This document shows positions 22,606-33,686 of a stretch of 64,000 nucleotides of DNA, piece after piece. The number at the start of each line of letters is the position of its first letter. The stretch's first letter is position 1. The position numbers and the translations under genes were made by a program. The notes beneath the pieces are model-generated. The model did no database searches and had not been told where the DNA came from. It worked only from the letters and a program-made list of their open reading frames with translations. Origin of the DNA: Hortaea werneckii (lineage: Eukaryota; Ascomycota; Dothideomycetes; Mycosphaerellales; Teratosphaeriaceae); the NCBI GenBank assembly GCA_037044905.1, contig JBAOKB010000142.1, positions 1-64,000 on the forward strand, written 5' to 3'.

Positions 22606-24897
22606 TGATGTTGGAAGTGAAGTGGGTGGATGAGTGGTGATGGTGGTGACGAAGGATGAGAAGGTAGAGGATGAAGAGAGAAAGGTTTGTGGTGGAAGAG
22701 AAGGAGTGTTAAGTAGGCTGCGAGTGGAAAGCACGGCAACAACCGGTGGGCGAGACTAGACTAGCTGGGTATCAGATGTCTGGAGAAAGAGGCAGGTGCG
22801 GTGATATCAAGGGAAAGAGCGACCCCAAGGGCCCAGTAGCTCACCACATATGACTCGCATTTGACTGGCATCAGATGGAGATGCAGGACTATGCAACATC
22901 ACGAGCTTCCACAATGAAGCCAGAATTGCCTATGCGCTCACCCACATGGCTTCATTAATCAAAGCACATGTTGTGTGTCTGATGCTTCAGTCAGGAGAAG
23001 TGAGTTCGTTTGGCGGGGCTTCGAGAGTGGGTTTACCAGGCAAGCTCCCGCCAAACTGCGTTCGCCGCTCAGACTCAGGCTCTGACCTACGGGAGGAGTG
23101 AAGGTGATGTTACAAGACAAGCCCTTTTCTTGGAAGCTTTACGAGCATGTATCAGCCCAATGAGGAGATGCTTCGGCACACAGGTGAGTCCTCCTGCGCC
23201 TCCAAGGGATTTGGCAAAGCATTTGGACTGGGAAAGTACCAAGCCTACTTACCAATGGCCAAAAATAGTCAAGGTAGGCAGTCAGATACATACTAGTCTG
23301 ACCGCTTCCAAGCGAGCAATACCATCCGTAATCTCTTGCATTCCATGGCAAGCGTCGTGCGGTACCAACAATCCGACCATCTCCATTGCGCTACCGAAGC
23401 CGCCTTCCGCGTTCTTGAGAACACGCGGCGATGGAGAGTACCTTTCATTATATCGGCGATCTCTGCAATCCCAAGCAACATCATCTGTGGTGTCCTGAGA
23501 AAGTTGGTCGATGGCCAGTTGTCCGTGCCGCGGTTCCAGTTTCAGGCGGCGATTCTGATCTCATCTGGAGAGGACGTTCCGTCCAGCCTTGATTGACGGA
23601 TGTATAGGCGTACATGAGTCTGCAGAGTGGGACATATCATCGCAACAGGTTGATGAGGCAGTCCCATAACGTCCAAAGATCCAACGCAACGCACACAACG
23701 CAAAGCGAGTCAAATGGAGGGCAATGGCAGTCCAAAATGATCCGGAAGCCCAGGAGGAATGTATTCCTGCCAAACATAAAGGTTCAAGCAGCATCGGAAA
23801 CGTCAGAGGCAGCCATAAAGATACGAACAAGACAATCGATCTCCGCGACTTGGTCAGATCTCCCTCCAGCGCCCCAAAAGGGTCTTCAAGCTCCAATGTC
23901 CCCGTCGCAGAGCTCTCAGACAGTCTTCCTCGAAAACCCGTTTATGCGATAAGTGGACAAATGTTTGCACGGGCTCTGGGCATGGCTCTTAGTCCACCTA
24001 GGTAACGTCGCGTTCCATACTTACCAGGTTCATAGCAGAACAAACGACTTAGCAGGCTGAACCTGCCCATTCCCGCTCGTTCATTACATGAGAATGCTGA
24101 AAAATCAAGCATGCCCGCATGGAAGCCTTCGAATGTGGATGGAAAGTAGTAAGCATGGCGGTCGAGGATATGGCCGATCGGGATGAGTTGTTTGCCAAGT
24201 GAGCTTTTGTTCATCAATCGAGGAGCGTTCCTGCCTCGACGTCCATCAGGCGGCATTTACGAAGCAGCATATCTTGTGCTATGGAGACTTTGAACACCTT
24301 AATAAGTACGGAGACGGCTGTTCGATGAAAGGCGGAGGTGGGTAAACACGAGGAGGGTAATGGAAGTGGACGGAATTGGACGAGCGTTCCGCGGGACGAG
24401 TCCGCAGCCGAGCTCCCTCGGACTGGTCGCGGTGCCTTTGCTACCCCGGTCTCTACTTCTACATAGTACATACTATGGAACACCTGTTACAGGTAGATGA
24501 GAACGGCGTACAAAGCCCGGAAATCTTGTTGCGAACACGCGGAGAGCGACAACGTTGGCATTCAAAACCCAGAAACACTCCTTAGGCCATGATCCATGCG
24601 ACAGGAGTAAAGGGCGGTATAAGCCATTGGCTGACAAAGCTCCCCCGGAGCTCACGAGATTGATTACTTCTATGTATATGTGTATATCCAGGACGCAAGT
24701 ATCCACCATTGCAAACCGACCAGCGCCCCCGAATCCGAACTCTTCACCCATAACCCCCCACCGTTCCCAAGACATCCGCCCCTCATCCCATTCAAAAGAC
24801 TCACGCCTATCCCCTACCCCTCCCAAAACCGACCTCACCCCTCTCCCTCCCCATCCCCAAATGAAAAAAAAAAAAAAAAAATCCAACTCCCCCACAT
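22606..24897. other. Intergenic (2.3 kb), no gene recognised
   Basis: It lies upstream of the Argonaute gene and downstream of the minus-strand proline-rich gene. Open frames up to about 160 codons occur on both strands near 23010-23950, but their translations have no recognisable motif and no supporting splice structure. A run of A lies near 24863-24880, close to the 3' end of the neighbouring gene. A lineage-specific gene in this space cannot be excluded. Confidence 0.45.
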
Positions 24898-26300
24898 TCA
24901 CCCACCAACCCCCCTCCGCCTAAACAGTCCCCAAAACCCCCGTCTCCTTTTCCCCTCCGTCCCCCTCTCCTCCTCCCACCGATTCAAAGGCCACCCCCGC
25001 TCCAACGCCTCCCGATTCGCCACCTCCATCCCCTCGAAATCGAACGCTTCCGGCCACCGCTCCAGCGGAATCTCCCCGAGCTTCGTCTGGTCCGAGAGCT
25101 GCGAGTAGTATGTCGGGACTGGGTCGCGGAGGGCGCGGAGCCGGTCGTTCCGTGGTCGGGGGGAGCGTGGCGGCGCAGGGAGGTGGGTTTGGTTGGGTGG
25201 TGGGGGGTTGAGGTTTTTGGTTGAGGTTCGTGGGCGCGGGGAGGAGGTGGGGGATGGGAGGTGGATTTGGCTGCTTGTGGGGCTTTTGAGGTGCTTGTGT
25301 GAGGTTCGGGGCCGGGGCAGAGGAGGAGGGAGGTTGGTTTGGCTGCTTGTGGGGCTTTTCAGGTGTCTGGATTTGCTTTTGTGGAGGTCGGGCATGGATT
25401 TTGTCGCGGAGAGTTGGGTTGGATCGGTTCGCGGTGGATGGGTTTCCACTTCATCTCGGGATGGTTTGCTGCGGGACTTCCGCAGTTTGGGTGATGGTTG
25501 CCGCCGATGTTGCTCCTTAGCTCTTGCGGGTTTGGCGTGCGTGTCGTACAATTCGTAGGGAGGTGGCGAGCTCGGTGGTGTGTCAACGGGTTTCGAAATC
25601 CCAGACAGCTCATAATTGGGTGCCGAATGGGTTCTTGACGGCTTAGGTTTCCTCCCTCGGTCTGCGGGCTTGACGAACATTAATTGAGGAGGCTTCGACG
25701 AGCCTTGGATCACCACCCGCGCCACCGTGTGACCACTGATCTTCGAATTATCGTCTCGCCTCGAGGTCTCATCCCTCGCAGCCCTTCTCGAGTCTAACAA
25801 TGGCCTTGAGCCCCGCTGCCTCAGCCGCACGCATAGTTGTTGCAGCACTCTGCAGGTCTCCAAGCGTGACAGATCGGAAAGGTCTGTTAGGGATCGATAA
25901 TCCAGATGCACTATGTCCCCGTTGTCTCTCTCGAGGAAATAGGAGATGATCTGGACAATACCGGTGTTGAACCTCAGCAGGATTTCGGCCAGGGACGTCC
26001 GGGCGATAGCTAGTTCAAAATGTCAGAAGAGGGTCCGATCGAATTTTAGGGGGCGAATATAGACATACCATCACCAACCGCTACTTCGTCGCCAGCGGTC
26101 TCTATACAATATATATACTCCCTGTGAATTTCGTGCGGACCTTGCTGCAGCGATCTGTTCAATCGTGCCTCCTCATCATGCTGCCCGGCATAGACCTCCA
26201 AGCATTTACTTTTCCGACGGAGTCGCTTTAGCACGTCAATGCCGCTAGTGTAGGAAGCTACAATGGCGGAGATGCAGCTGGAGACATTACTTTGAGCCAT
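24898..26300 (-). CDS. Fungal-specific conserved protein, proline-rich C-terminus
   Basis: Two exons (26069-26300, 24898-26009) around a 59-bp intron (GTATGT..CTAG) encode about 447 residues. The N-terminal 150 residues are helical. They begin MAQSNVSSCISAIVASYTSG, with a basic segment RLRRKSK and then SLAEILLRFNTGIVQIISYF. Thereafter come an acidic linker and a long Pro/Ser/Lys/Arg-rich region with internal repeats of the type HLKSPTSSQ, present at least twice with close variants. The C-terminus is basic (KRRRGFWGLFRRRG). The N-terminal block resembles a widespread family of uncharacterised ascomycete proteins. No function is known to me. The base composition of the repeat-rich part is strongly strand-skewed (C on the plus strand). 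The start at 26300 is the first ATG giving this conserved N-terminus. Confidence 0.75.
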
Positions 26301-26865
26301 AGAGTTTCTTGTTCGTCGGGGAAAAAGAAGGGGAAGGACAGGGGTGGTTGCAGATAAAAAGTGCAAGCCAGCTTCGCTTTTGGACGAATACGCTTCCCAG
26401 CATCTTGACAGAAATGGAAGTGCAAGTGGGCTCGGTGGGTTGGCCAGGCTCGCGGTGCAAACGTAAAGGCCCGTAAAAGCCCTTTTTGGGTAAAGTAAAG
26501 GTTTAGAGAGGTGCTATAGTTCATCAACCTATACTCGAAAGCTAGCCCTACAGCTCCACTCTGTCTTATAGTCATGGTAGTTTACTATAAGCTAGCCTAT
26601 TAGTCCGACTTTAGCCCATGGGCCTTCGACTACATTTGCCGCAAGATCCGAGAGTTACCTGGAGCGATTGGCTGTGTCGTGCAGGTTCAGAGGTAGCTCT
26701 TGCGCTTCAAATTGCTTCGTTCCCGAATCTGATTGCCATCTAGACGAAACTCGTTCGGAACGTCGAAGACTGCCACGCTTAGGAACAACCAGATGCAGAT
26801 TATCAAGGACTTTTAGTACTTGCTACAGCAGATTAATCCACAAGGCAAAGCTACAAACTACTTGG
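26301..26865. other. Intergenic with a small AT-rich patch
   Basis: Promoter side of the proline-rich gene and 3' side of GAA1. Around 26480-26640 the sequence has the TA-rich texture with motifs such as CTATAAGCTAGCCTATTAG seen in the RIP-affected block at the right end of the window. It may be a tiny mutated transposon remnant, but it is too short to identify. Confidence 0.35.
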
Positions 26866-28891
26866 TTACGTATCTGCCGGGAACGAGCGGACGAACCCAC
26901 TCAGTAGCACAAACTCACTGACCACCCAAGCCGGCCACCAAATCGCCCATATCACAAACGAAGTATACACGTCCTGAGCGACCCAGCCCTGCGCCATCTC
27001 GTACAGCAACCAACTGACATCGTACCACCCTTTCCCCTTAGCCAAGTACCAGTTCAGTATGTAGATAACGACCGGCGGGCTCGTGATAGAATGGGCGAGC
27101 GCTGTGAGCGTGCCGACGGCGATGTTGGCCGTGGGGTGAGCTGGTCGTGGTCGGGTGCGCACGAAGCAGAGTCCTGCGCTGATCAGACCGACGATAAAGG
27201 CCAGGCTGAAATTGAGCGTGGCGAGCGTGGAGAGCGTGGCACCTAGCAGGAGTAACGAAAAGGATTGCGTGATTTGGACTTGTTGTTTGGTCAGGCCTCG
27301 TTGGACCAGCGTTTTGGCTGCGCCGTAGGGTAGTATGAGCGATAGGAGGGTCGTTGCGTGCAGTGCTATCGGTAGATACTGAAAGGAATGGTTAGATCGC
27401 TTTCGACGGTTGGGGAAGTCTGGTATCTTACCTCTTTCGCGAGAGTGTTCAACAAGTACAGCGGCACAAAGCCAGCCAAATGCGCACCTAGCACCAACAG
27501 CGCAGGCAGGGATACTTCCCTTTCGGCCACTCTCTCTTCGGTGACAGGCACAAGCGCAACATCGCCACCTTTCCTCACGACTTCCATATCAACCCCTTTC
27601 TTCTTCTCGTCTGTGCTCGCAGGCTTTACATCCTTCTTTGGAGGTGGGACCCGTCCGCTCTCAACCCACAATCCCAAAGCAGTGATGGTGAAGCTTCCCG
27701 CGATGAGCATCGCCGCCGGCAAGTAGTTTCCAATACTCACGAATCGGTTGGCGTTGAGTAGGATGTAGAAGAAGAAGCTCTGGTGGAGGTGCTCGAGAAG
27801 GTTGTTGATAGAGCGGAAGAGACTCTCGGCTGTGCGGCCAAGCGACATCTCATCGTGCCAGCCGTCTCCTACTGTCTTCAGTGTGATGGCGTCCACATGG
27901 TAGGGCATGAATGGCGAGTGAGGACCAGTAGCATGGCCAGCCGCTTGCGTGACAAGACCCTTGCCCAAAGTCTCCAAGCGGTCGCGGTAACTGTCAGAAT
28001 GTTTCGCCATCCCGTGGAGGGTACAGCCGATGTGCATCTGTCCGCTCGCGACGCTGACGGCGGTATTTAGAAGGTCCAGGTTAGGCAGCGCGCCATTGAT
28101 ACCATCGTACTGAATGTCAATCTTATCGAAACGGTGACCCCAAGGTCCAACCGGATAGTCCAGAGCAACAGCTCCTTGCAATGCACCAGCTTTTATCGGC
28201 AACGCACTCACGTTGCGCAATGAGGTGGCTTCGGTGGAGACGGAATGGTAGGCAGATACCCACGCCTCAGAACCGTAGGTGCTTTCAGCCGGGAAGAGGA
28301 CAAGAATATCCTTGCTCCAGATGGACCACCGCTTGAAATACCTCGCCAACGTCAGAGCTAAAGCGACTCCAGACCAGTTGGTCTCGCCTTCAAAGTTCTT
28401 CCATGCGGCCATGAGTACCATCGCCTCCGTTGCATCCGCCCGAGGACCCTGTAACAACCCATACACATTTGTGCCCTGAATATCTTCGCCTGCGACCGTA
28501 TAGCGATAAGGTTGCTGAGCAGTCTTCAACCCAATCTCCTTGAGCACCTTCTCCAGCCCAGCATCCCTATCCTGTTCGCTCTCAAAAGACAGACGATACG
28601 CCTCCTGTCGGTACGCGCGGAAGATGTTATGCTCGCTGCCCCCGAAATAGGTGTGGACTTGACCGGGCAGGATGGCATTTTCGGATACGTAGGTCTGTCG
28701 GCTATAGTCGTTGAGCGGTAACAGCAGGAGCCATACTACGCCTACGAGAATGCATAGGAGCGACAGATACGGCGGGAGCTTAAGGAGGACAGGCGATTTG
28801 CGCAGGGTGAGCAGCCGGGTAGCTGTCTAGGAGTCAGTCAGCGGTCTCTTTGGGATGGGTGGTATCGTGAAGGAGCCATACAAAGGGCCAT
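26866..28891 (-). CDS. GAA1: GPI transamidase subunit GAA1
   Basis: Three exons: a 10-nt first exon (28882-28891), 27432-28822 and 26866-27378, giving about 637 residues. Introns are 59 bp (GTATGG..ACAG) and 53 bp (GTAAGA..TCAG). Splicing yields the N-terminus MALSTRLLTLRKSPVLLKLP followed by a membrane helix (YLSLLCILVGVVWLLLLPL), as in all Gaa1 proteins. The large lumenal domain has the M28-peptidase-like fold (EAMVLMAAWKNFEGETNWSG, then YFKRWSIWSKDILVLFPAES). The C-terminus holds several membrane helices, including FVIWAIWWPAWVVSEFVLLS. Gaa1 is part of the ER complex that attaches GPI anchors to proteins and is thought to bring in or activate the GPI lipid. The divergent neighbour is a rhomboid gene 312 bp away. 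Confidence 0.93.
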
Positions 28892-29203
28892 GGTGGGATT
28901 GCTATACGCCACACAATCGACTACCTCATCTCATGTCGTCCAATGCCTGCCATACGAGACGCATGTGAACGTGTCCCTGGTGAAGATGATGGGATTCATC
29001 AATTCAGCAGCTGGAACTCCAAGCCAATTGCTGCCCCGCGGGACCCCGAAATTGATTAAGACGCAACCAAGCCGCGCTAATGCCAGGTCAGACGCCGATC
29101 AAGGAGCGACATTACCCCATACAGTAGCATACCTACACTTGCAATATTCCCATTCTTCTCAAGCCATCACTACCTGTTCCACCGTCCGACCGTCGCGCTT
29201 CCA
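28892..29203. promoter_or_regulatory. Short divergent promoter, GAA1 / rhomboid
   Basis: Only 312 bp separate two divergent start codons, so the two membrane-protein genes share a bidirectional promoter region. No canonical TATA box or recognised operator was found. Confidence 0.5.
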
Positions 29204-30152
29204 ATGGCAAGCTCCTATGCCCTCCCCGATGCGCGCCGGATCCGAAGCTACATCCTACGCCTCCCGCTCGCAACCCGCGGCATCCTCTTCCTCCTGACTG
29301 CCTTCGAAGTCGCCCATTTCTTCGTGCCGGGCCTGGAACAATGGGGAGCGTTGATCCCGCAGGAGATCCGTATTGATACTCGTAAGCCACATCCACCAAA
29401 AGTAAAAAAGAAAAGAAAAGGAAAAAGAAACAATGGAGCCAAAGAGAAACAAGCGCAAACCACGCGTATCAAACAAAAAACTAACGAGAACGCCCAACAT
29501 AGTCTACCGACTAAACACCTACCCCCTCCTGCACCGCTCGATCTTCCACTTCCTCCTCAACGCCATCGCCCTCACCCCGCTCCTCGAACGCTTCGAAGCC
29601 GAACACGGCACAATCGTGACCTTCCTCCTATTCACAGGGCCCTTCGGCCTGCTTCCCGGCGGCCTGTACACGCTACTCGAACGCTTCGTGTTCCACCTCA
29701 ACGGCGCCGCCGTCGGCGCCAGCGTATGGGTCTTCCTGCTCCTCTGCACCGAGGCCGTCAAGACCTACAAAGCCGTCCCTTCCTTCGACGTCCAGGGCCT
29801 CAAGATCCCCACGTGGATCTACCCCGTCTTCCTGATCCTCGTGATCAATTTCCTCGTCCCGCATACGAGTCTGCTAGGCCATCTGTGCGGTGCCGTGGTG
29901 GGTTATCTCTGGGGATTGGGGTATATCCGGTTCCTGGTGCCGCATGATAAGATTCTGAGGTTTATTGAGGGGAAGTTGAATTTGTTGGGGCGGTTGCCGC
30001 ATTATGTGAGTGTGGATCAGAAGACGTATGGACGGTATGGCGTCCTGCCGAGTACGGGGAGTGCGAGGGTGGGACCGGGACGAGGCACGTTAGGGGCTGC
30101 GAATGGGGTTGCCGTGGGACCTACCGGGAGCGGGCAGAGACTTGGTCCTTGA
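29204..30152 (+). CDS. rbdB: Rhomboid-family intramembrane serine protease (RbdB/Rbd2-like)
   Basis: Two exons (29204-29381, 29503-30152) around a 121-bp intron give about 275 residues. Hydrophobic segments are seen at ATRGILFLLTAFEVAHFFV, SIFHFLLNAIALTPLL, IVTFLLFTGPFGLLPGGLY and WIYPVFLILVINFLV. The catalytic Ser lies in NGAAVGASVWVFLL and the His in LLGHLCGAVVGYLWGLGY, the dyad of rhomboids. After the last helix the LPHYVSVDQKTYGRYGVLP segment is characteristic of fungal RbdB/Rbd2 proteins. In Aspergillus and fission yeast this protease takes part in SREBP cleavage and adaptation to low oxygen. The Gly/Thr tail is disordered. The position beside GAA1 has no evident functional meaning beyond a shared promoter. 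Confidence 0.9.
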
Positions 30153-31172
30153 TTTTTTTTTTTTTTTTTTTGGATTTGGAGATGTTCTTATTTGCGTAGG
30201 GATGTGGGGAGCAAGAACGAACCTAATGTCCTGACATTGGGTTGGATATGGGCTTTGAAAACTTCATGCATCCGGTGAAGGAGTCTGCGCTTTCACCCAT
30301 GAGTTCTGAGGCGTAGGAACCGATGAGACCTCCATTTACTGGTACAGTTCCAGCCCCTATAGGCTAGCGCTGGCTCTGCCTACGACATCCAGAAACCTGC
30401 CCTACCATCGCAACGCCATTAGGACCCGGCTTGCTACACCGCAAGTAGTTTGCGTCGGCTGCCGACTTTTGAGCCTGATCACCACAGCAAGCCCAAGGCC
30501 CATGTAGCGCAAAACATGTCACCGACAGCGTAGACGATCAATAGTTGCACTTTAAAGTGCTTTGGAAGGCGAAGCGTTGTGGATCGGACAGGCCTTCTCT
30601 TTACGACGATAAGCAGCCTGGTCTCTGGACATGATACAGATAGAAATATCCTACCCGAAGCACGTGAGGTCGGGCGGAATTCTTTTGAGAGAGTGGATAT
30701 GCATTTCCGGGTGGTTATGCCCAGGACGTCAGGGTTTCCCGTCATCAGTCGCTGCTGCTTGAAGTGAGGGTCCAGATTCTTGAGTCTTTTTTACCTACCA
30801 CTTGCGCGGCTGTGGGTCGATCTAGAATCCTTTTCCTGAATTCGAGACTTGGGCTGAAAGAGGAGGATGCAGTATTTGCAGCTGGATTAACTAGACATGA
30901 GATGGAAGACTTCATAGATAAGACTTGAGAGCGGGAGACTTTCCATCCCCTTTTACAAGAGCTGTTTGCGTTCGCGATCCGGTCGGGCTCGTTAAGCAAA
31001 ATCCCTTTCATCATCTCCAGGCCGATTCAAAGGAAAAATGCTAGATCCTGTCTAGGACCCCCCTTCCCTTCCTAGCAGACCACAACATTTCCCCCATTCC
31101 AGCAAAAAAAAAAAAAAAAGAAAAAAAATCTCTCCATCGACACACTCTGCACAACAAGAAGAAGGAGAGGAA
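30153..31172. other. Convergent intergenic (1.0 kb) with poly-T and poly-A
   Basis: A T run (about 30153-30171) follows directly after the rhomboid stop codon, and an A run (about 31105-31127) precedes the RPAP1-like stop on the opposite strand. These are likely 3' untranslated features. No gene recognised between them. Confidence 0.5.
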
Positions 31173-32498
31173 CTAAGCAGCCTTCCACCTCCTCCCCCCA
31201 CCCTTCCGCCACAACCACACCGCCTCCGTCGCATACGCCCGCGCACTCAAATGCCTCCCCGCATCCACTCCCATCCCCTCACTCTCCGCCACCAAAACCT
31301 CAATCACCTTCTCCCCCTCCACAACCCCCCAAACCCCTCTCGCCAATTCCCCCAAACTATCCTCTGTCCCCGTCACTTCGTACCCGGGTTCCCCCGGGTT
31401 CCCGAACTCCCCCTTTCCCAGACGGTACAGGATCCGGCCGAGCGTTTGGAACGCGATGCACCGCTGTGCGGCGTACGCGGAGCGCGCGAGCCGCGCTAGT
31501 TCCGGGATCGTGTACCCCGCTGCGGCGGGCGCGGCGGCGTGGTGGTGTAGCCCCTCGGTTACCGGGATGGAGTGCGAGGTTGTTGGGGCGAGGAGCTCGC
31601 CGGTGAAGGCGAAGCGGATTTCTTGGGCGTTGAAGGCGGAGGCGTGGGTGGAGTAGGCGTGGAGGTCGGAAGGGGTGGTTTGCATCCAGGAGAGTTTGTC
31701 CGGGTCCGCGGGCAGGGTGGGGAAGTATTTTGAGTGCAGGTCCGACAGGAAGGTGCTGGAGTTGGGGTCGAGGTCGGGTGGTTGTGCAGGTTGCGGGAAG
31801 TGGATGCTGTCGCCGGGCGTGGGGTCGTCGTCGACGTATCTCATGTCTTTTTCGTCTTGGGCCGGTTGGTCGTCCGGCTGTTGTGATGGGGCAGGTGGCG
31901 CTGCAGGCTCTGGGTCGGCGAATTTGACGGATTTCTTCGGCTCCTTTGGCTTCTTCTCCTCGGTTGGCTTCTCCTGTGCTGGGGGTGGCGTCTCGGGTTG
32001 TAGGTTACTTTCGTTGCTGCCACTGTCGATGTTGGATCGTTTGAGCAGACGTTGGATGAATTCCGGGCTCATGCTGTTCATTAATTCGCGCCTCTCCTCT
32101 TCGATCTCGGCTTCGGACATTCCAGCAAGCTTCTGACGGTTTTCATCGTCTATTCTTTGCTTTTCGTCTTCTTCCCATGATTTCGGCTTGGCATCGCTAC
32201 CTGTCGATGGCTTCGCGGCTGGATGTGCCTGAGCAACGTTCTGCGAAGACTTTTCTGAGGGCGATTTGTTTTCTTGTGCCTTCTGTCTGAAACGACTGGT
32301 TGTGTTGCGTTTCTTATGTTCAGGGAAGCCGGTTTTGCTACGCAATGTTGGTGCCGAAGGAGCCTTGGGCTGGCTAACTTGGCGCTCTTGAACGTCGGTC
32401 ACGAAAGCGCCTGGGAAGACAGCCGGTGGCGCTTGGGGACTGGCATCGCTCTCATCATCCGGGCCCAAATTCAGCTCGAATCGTTGACCCTTTATCAT
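31173..32498 (-). CDS. RPAP1-like RNA polymerase II-associated protein
   Basis: A single exon of 441 residues from the ATG at 32498 (MIKGQRFELNLGPDDES). The first half is disordered and charged. The RPAP1 N-terminal motif is clear: NRQKLAGMSEAEIEEERREL then MNSMSPEFIQRLLKRS. The conserved C-terminal box starts at AFNAQEIRFAFTGELLAP and continues with GYTIPELARLARSAYAAQRC and AFQTLGRILYRLGKGEFG. RPAP1 bridges RNA polymerase II assembly and transport (Rba50 in yeast). Fungal members are short, lacking the long helical repeats of animal RPAP1, and the length here fits. The C-terminal third is encoded by very C/G-rich DNA. The gene is divergent from the HPC2-like gene. Confidence 0.87.
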   Translation of the reverse strand: MIKGQRFELNLGPDDESDASPQAPPAVFPGAFVTDVQERQVSQPKAPSAPTLRSKTGFPEHKKRNTTSRFRQKAQENKSPSEKSSQNVAQAHPAAKPSTGSDAKPKSWEEDEKQRIDDENRQKLAGMSEAEIEEERRELMNSMSPEFIQRLLKRSNIDSGSNESNLQPETPPPAQEKPTEEKKPKEPKKSVKFADPEPAAPPAPSQQPDDQPAQDEKDMRYVDDDPTPGDSIHFPQPAQPPDLDPNSSTFLSDLHSKYFPTLPADPDKLSWMQTTPSDLHAYSTHASAFNAQEIRFAFTGELLAPTTSHSIPVTEGLHHHAAAPAAAGYTIPELARLARSAYAAQRCIAFQTLGRILYRLGKGEFGNPGEPGYEVTGTEDSLGELARGVWGVVEGEKVIEVLVAESEGMGVDAGRHLSARAYATEAVWLWRKGGGRRWKAA

Positions 32499-33686
32499 GA
32501 TGATCTCAGCTCTATCAGACTAATATGCCCGGCAGAGTTGTGGTATTCCAAATGTCGACGATGTCGGGTAAAGTAGTAATGTAAAGTAGACCGTCTTACA
32601 TACCTACCGTATGCACGAGAGTCAGAGTCGATCATGCCAAGACCGCTCCGCTAGTCACTCTAGATCACAGCGGCGCTAGGGGCGGCCCGAGCCTTTTGAT
32701 GCACCTATTATTACTCCCGGCATCGAAGAAGAAGTACAAGGGGACGAAGGTGTTCCCTTCACTCCCCTACCCTGGGACAGAGTGCGATGGTGAATGGCGC
32801 ATCGTCATGCTATGAGCTTGAAATGATGAACCGGAGTGGTGCAATGAACGATGTCATAATCTGACAGTGAAAGGGACGAGGCAGTTTATAAGCGGTCCAA
32901 AGCCGCTATAGAGGGAAAGGTTGGAGGGTAGGGTAAGTTGCATGCGGCGACGAATAGCAGGATCGCCCAGTTGGATTTCAGCAAATCCATAATGCACGGC
33001 GAAGCACCTACCGCCTCCCTCTCTCTCCGTCACTCTGTTCCCCTCCACATCTCCCTTTCTCGTCTCCCGTCGGCGTCGGTGCGGCTGCCTTCCCTTCCCT
33101 TTCCCCTTCACTCGTTCCCCGCTACAGCCGAAGCTGGAAGTCTTCTGCTCGCTCGCTCGTTCTGGTCGCCTGGTCGGTTGCTGGCGTGTTGCAAAGCCTC
33201 ACAACAACCTAAGGCCCTTCCCTTCGCTTTTACGTTCCCAAGCGGCCCCTCGTCTCTTCTCTTTCTACCCTTTCTACTCTTTCACTTCTTCCATCCCTCC
33301 TTTGCCTTTCTTGCTGCGACGGTCGCAAACATCGCCGCGCACCTCTACATCTTTCATTCTCCACGCCCACCCTTCCATCGAAATCGTCTTGCCTTTCGCA
33401 TCCATCGCTGCCTGACATCGGCCGCTCTCTTCTTACGTCTTGAAAGACGTTCTCGACACAATCTTCGACTGTTGGGCGTCCTTTTCTTCCGAGCTCCTCC
33501 TCATCCTCGACTCCCTCTCAAATCCGAAGTTCTTCGGCGTTGCCTCGTGCTGGCTTCCTAGCCAATCACGATCATCACTTGGCTTCCCTGGCCCGGTCGC
33601 ATCTGGACACATCCCACCCTCCGTCGCAATTCTGATATCCAAATCTTCAACCTTGTCGTCATTGCCCGATTGGGAAAGTGCATATC
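32499..33686. promoter_or_regulatory. Divergent promoter with a long pyrimidine-rich leader
   Basis: About 1.2 kb between RPAP1-like (minus) and HPC2-like (plus) genes. From about 33010 to 33660 the plus strand is extremely C/T-rich and nearly free of A runs, which fits a long 5' untranslated leader of the HPC2-like gene. An open frame across it (207 codons) is a by-product of this composition and is not called. Confidence 0.5.

Noticed and set aside
23010..23498. 162-codon open frame upstream of the Argonaute gene
   Set aside because: Begins without an ATG context of note and has no recognisable domain; the opposite strand is open too.
32938..33561. 207-codon open frame in the HPC2-like leader
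   Set aside because: A product of the extreme C/T richness (Ser/Leu/Phe/Pro/Arg only); better explained as untranslated leader.
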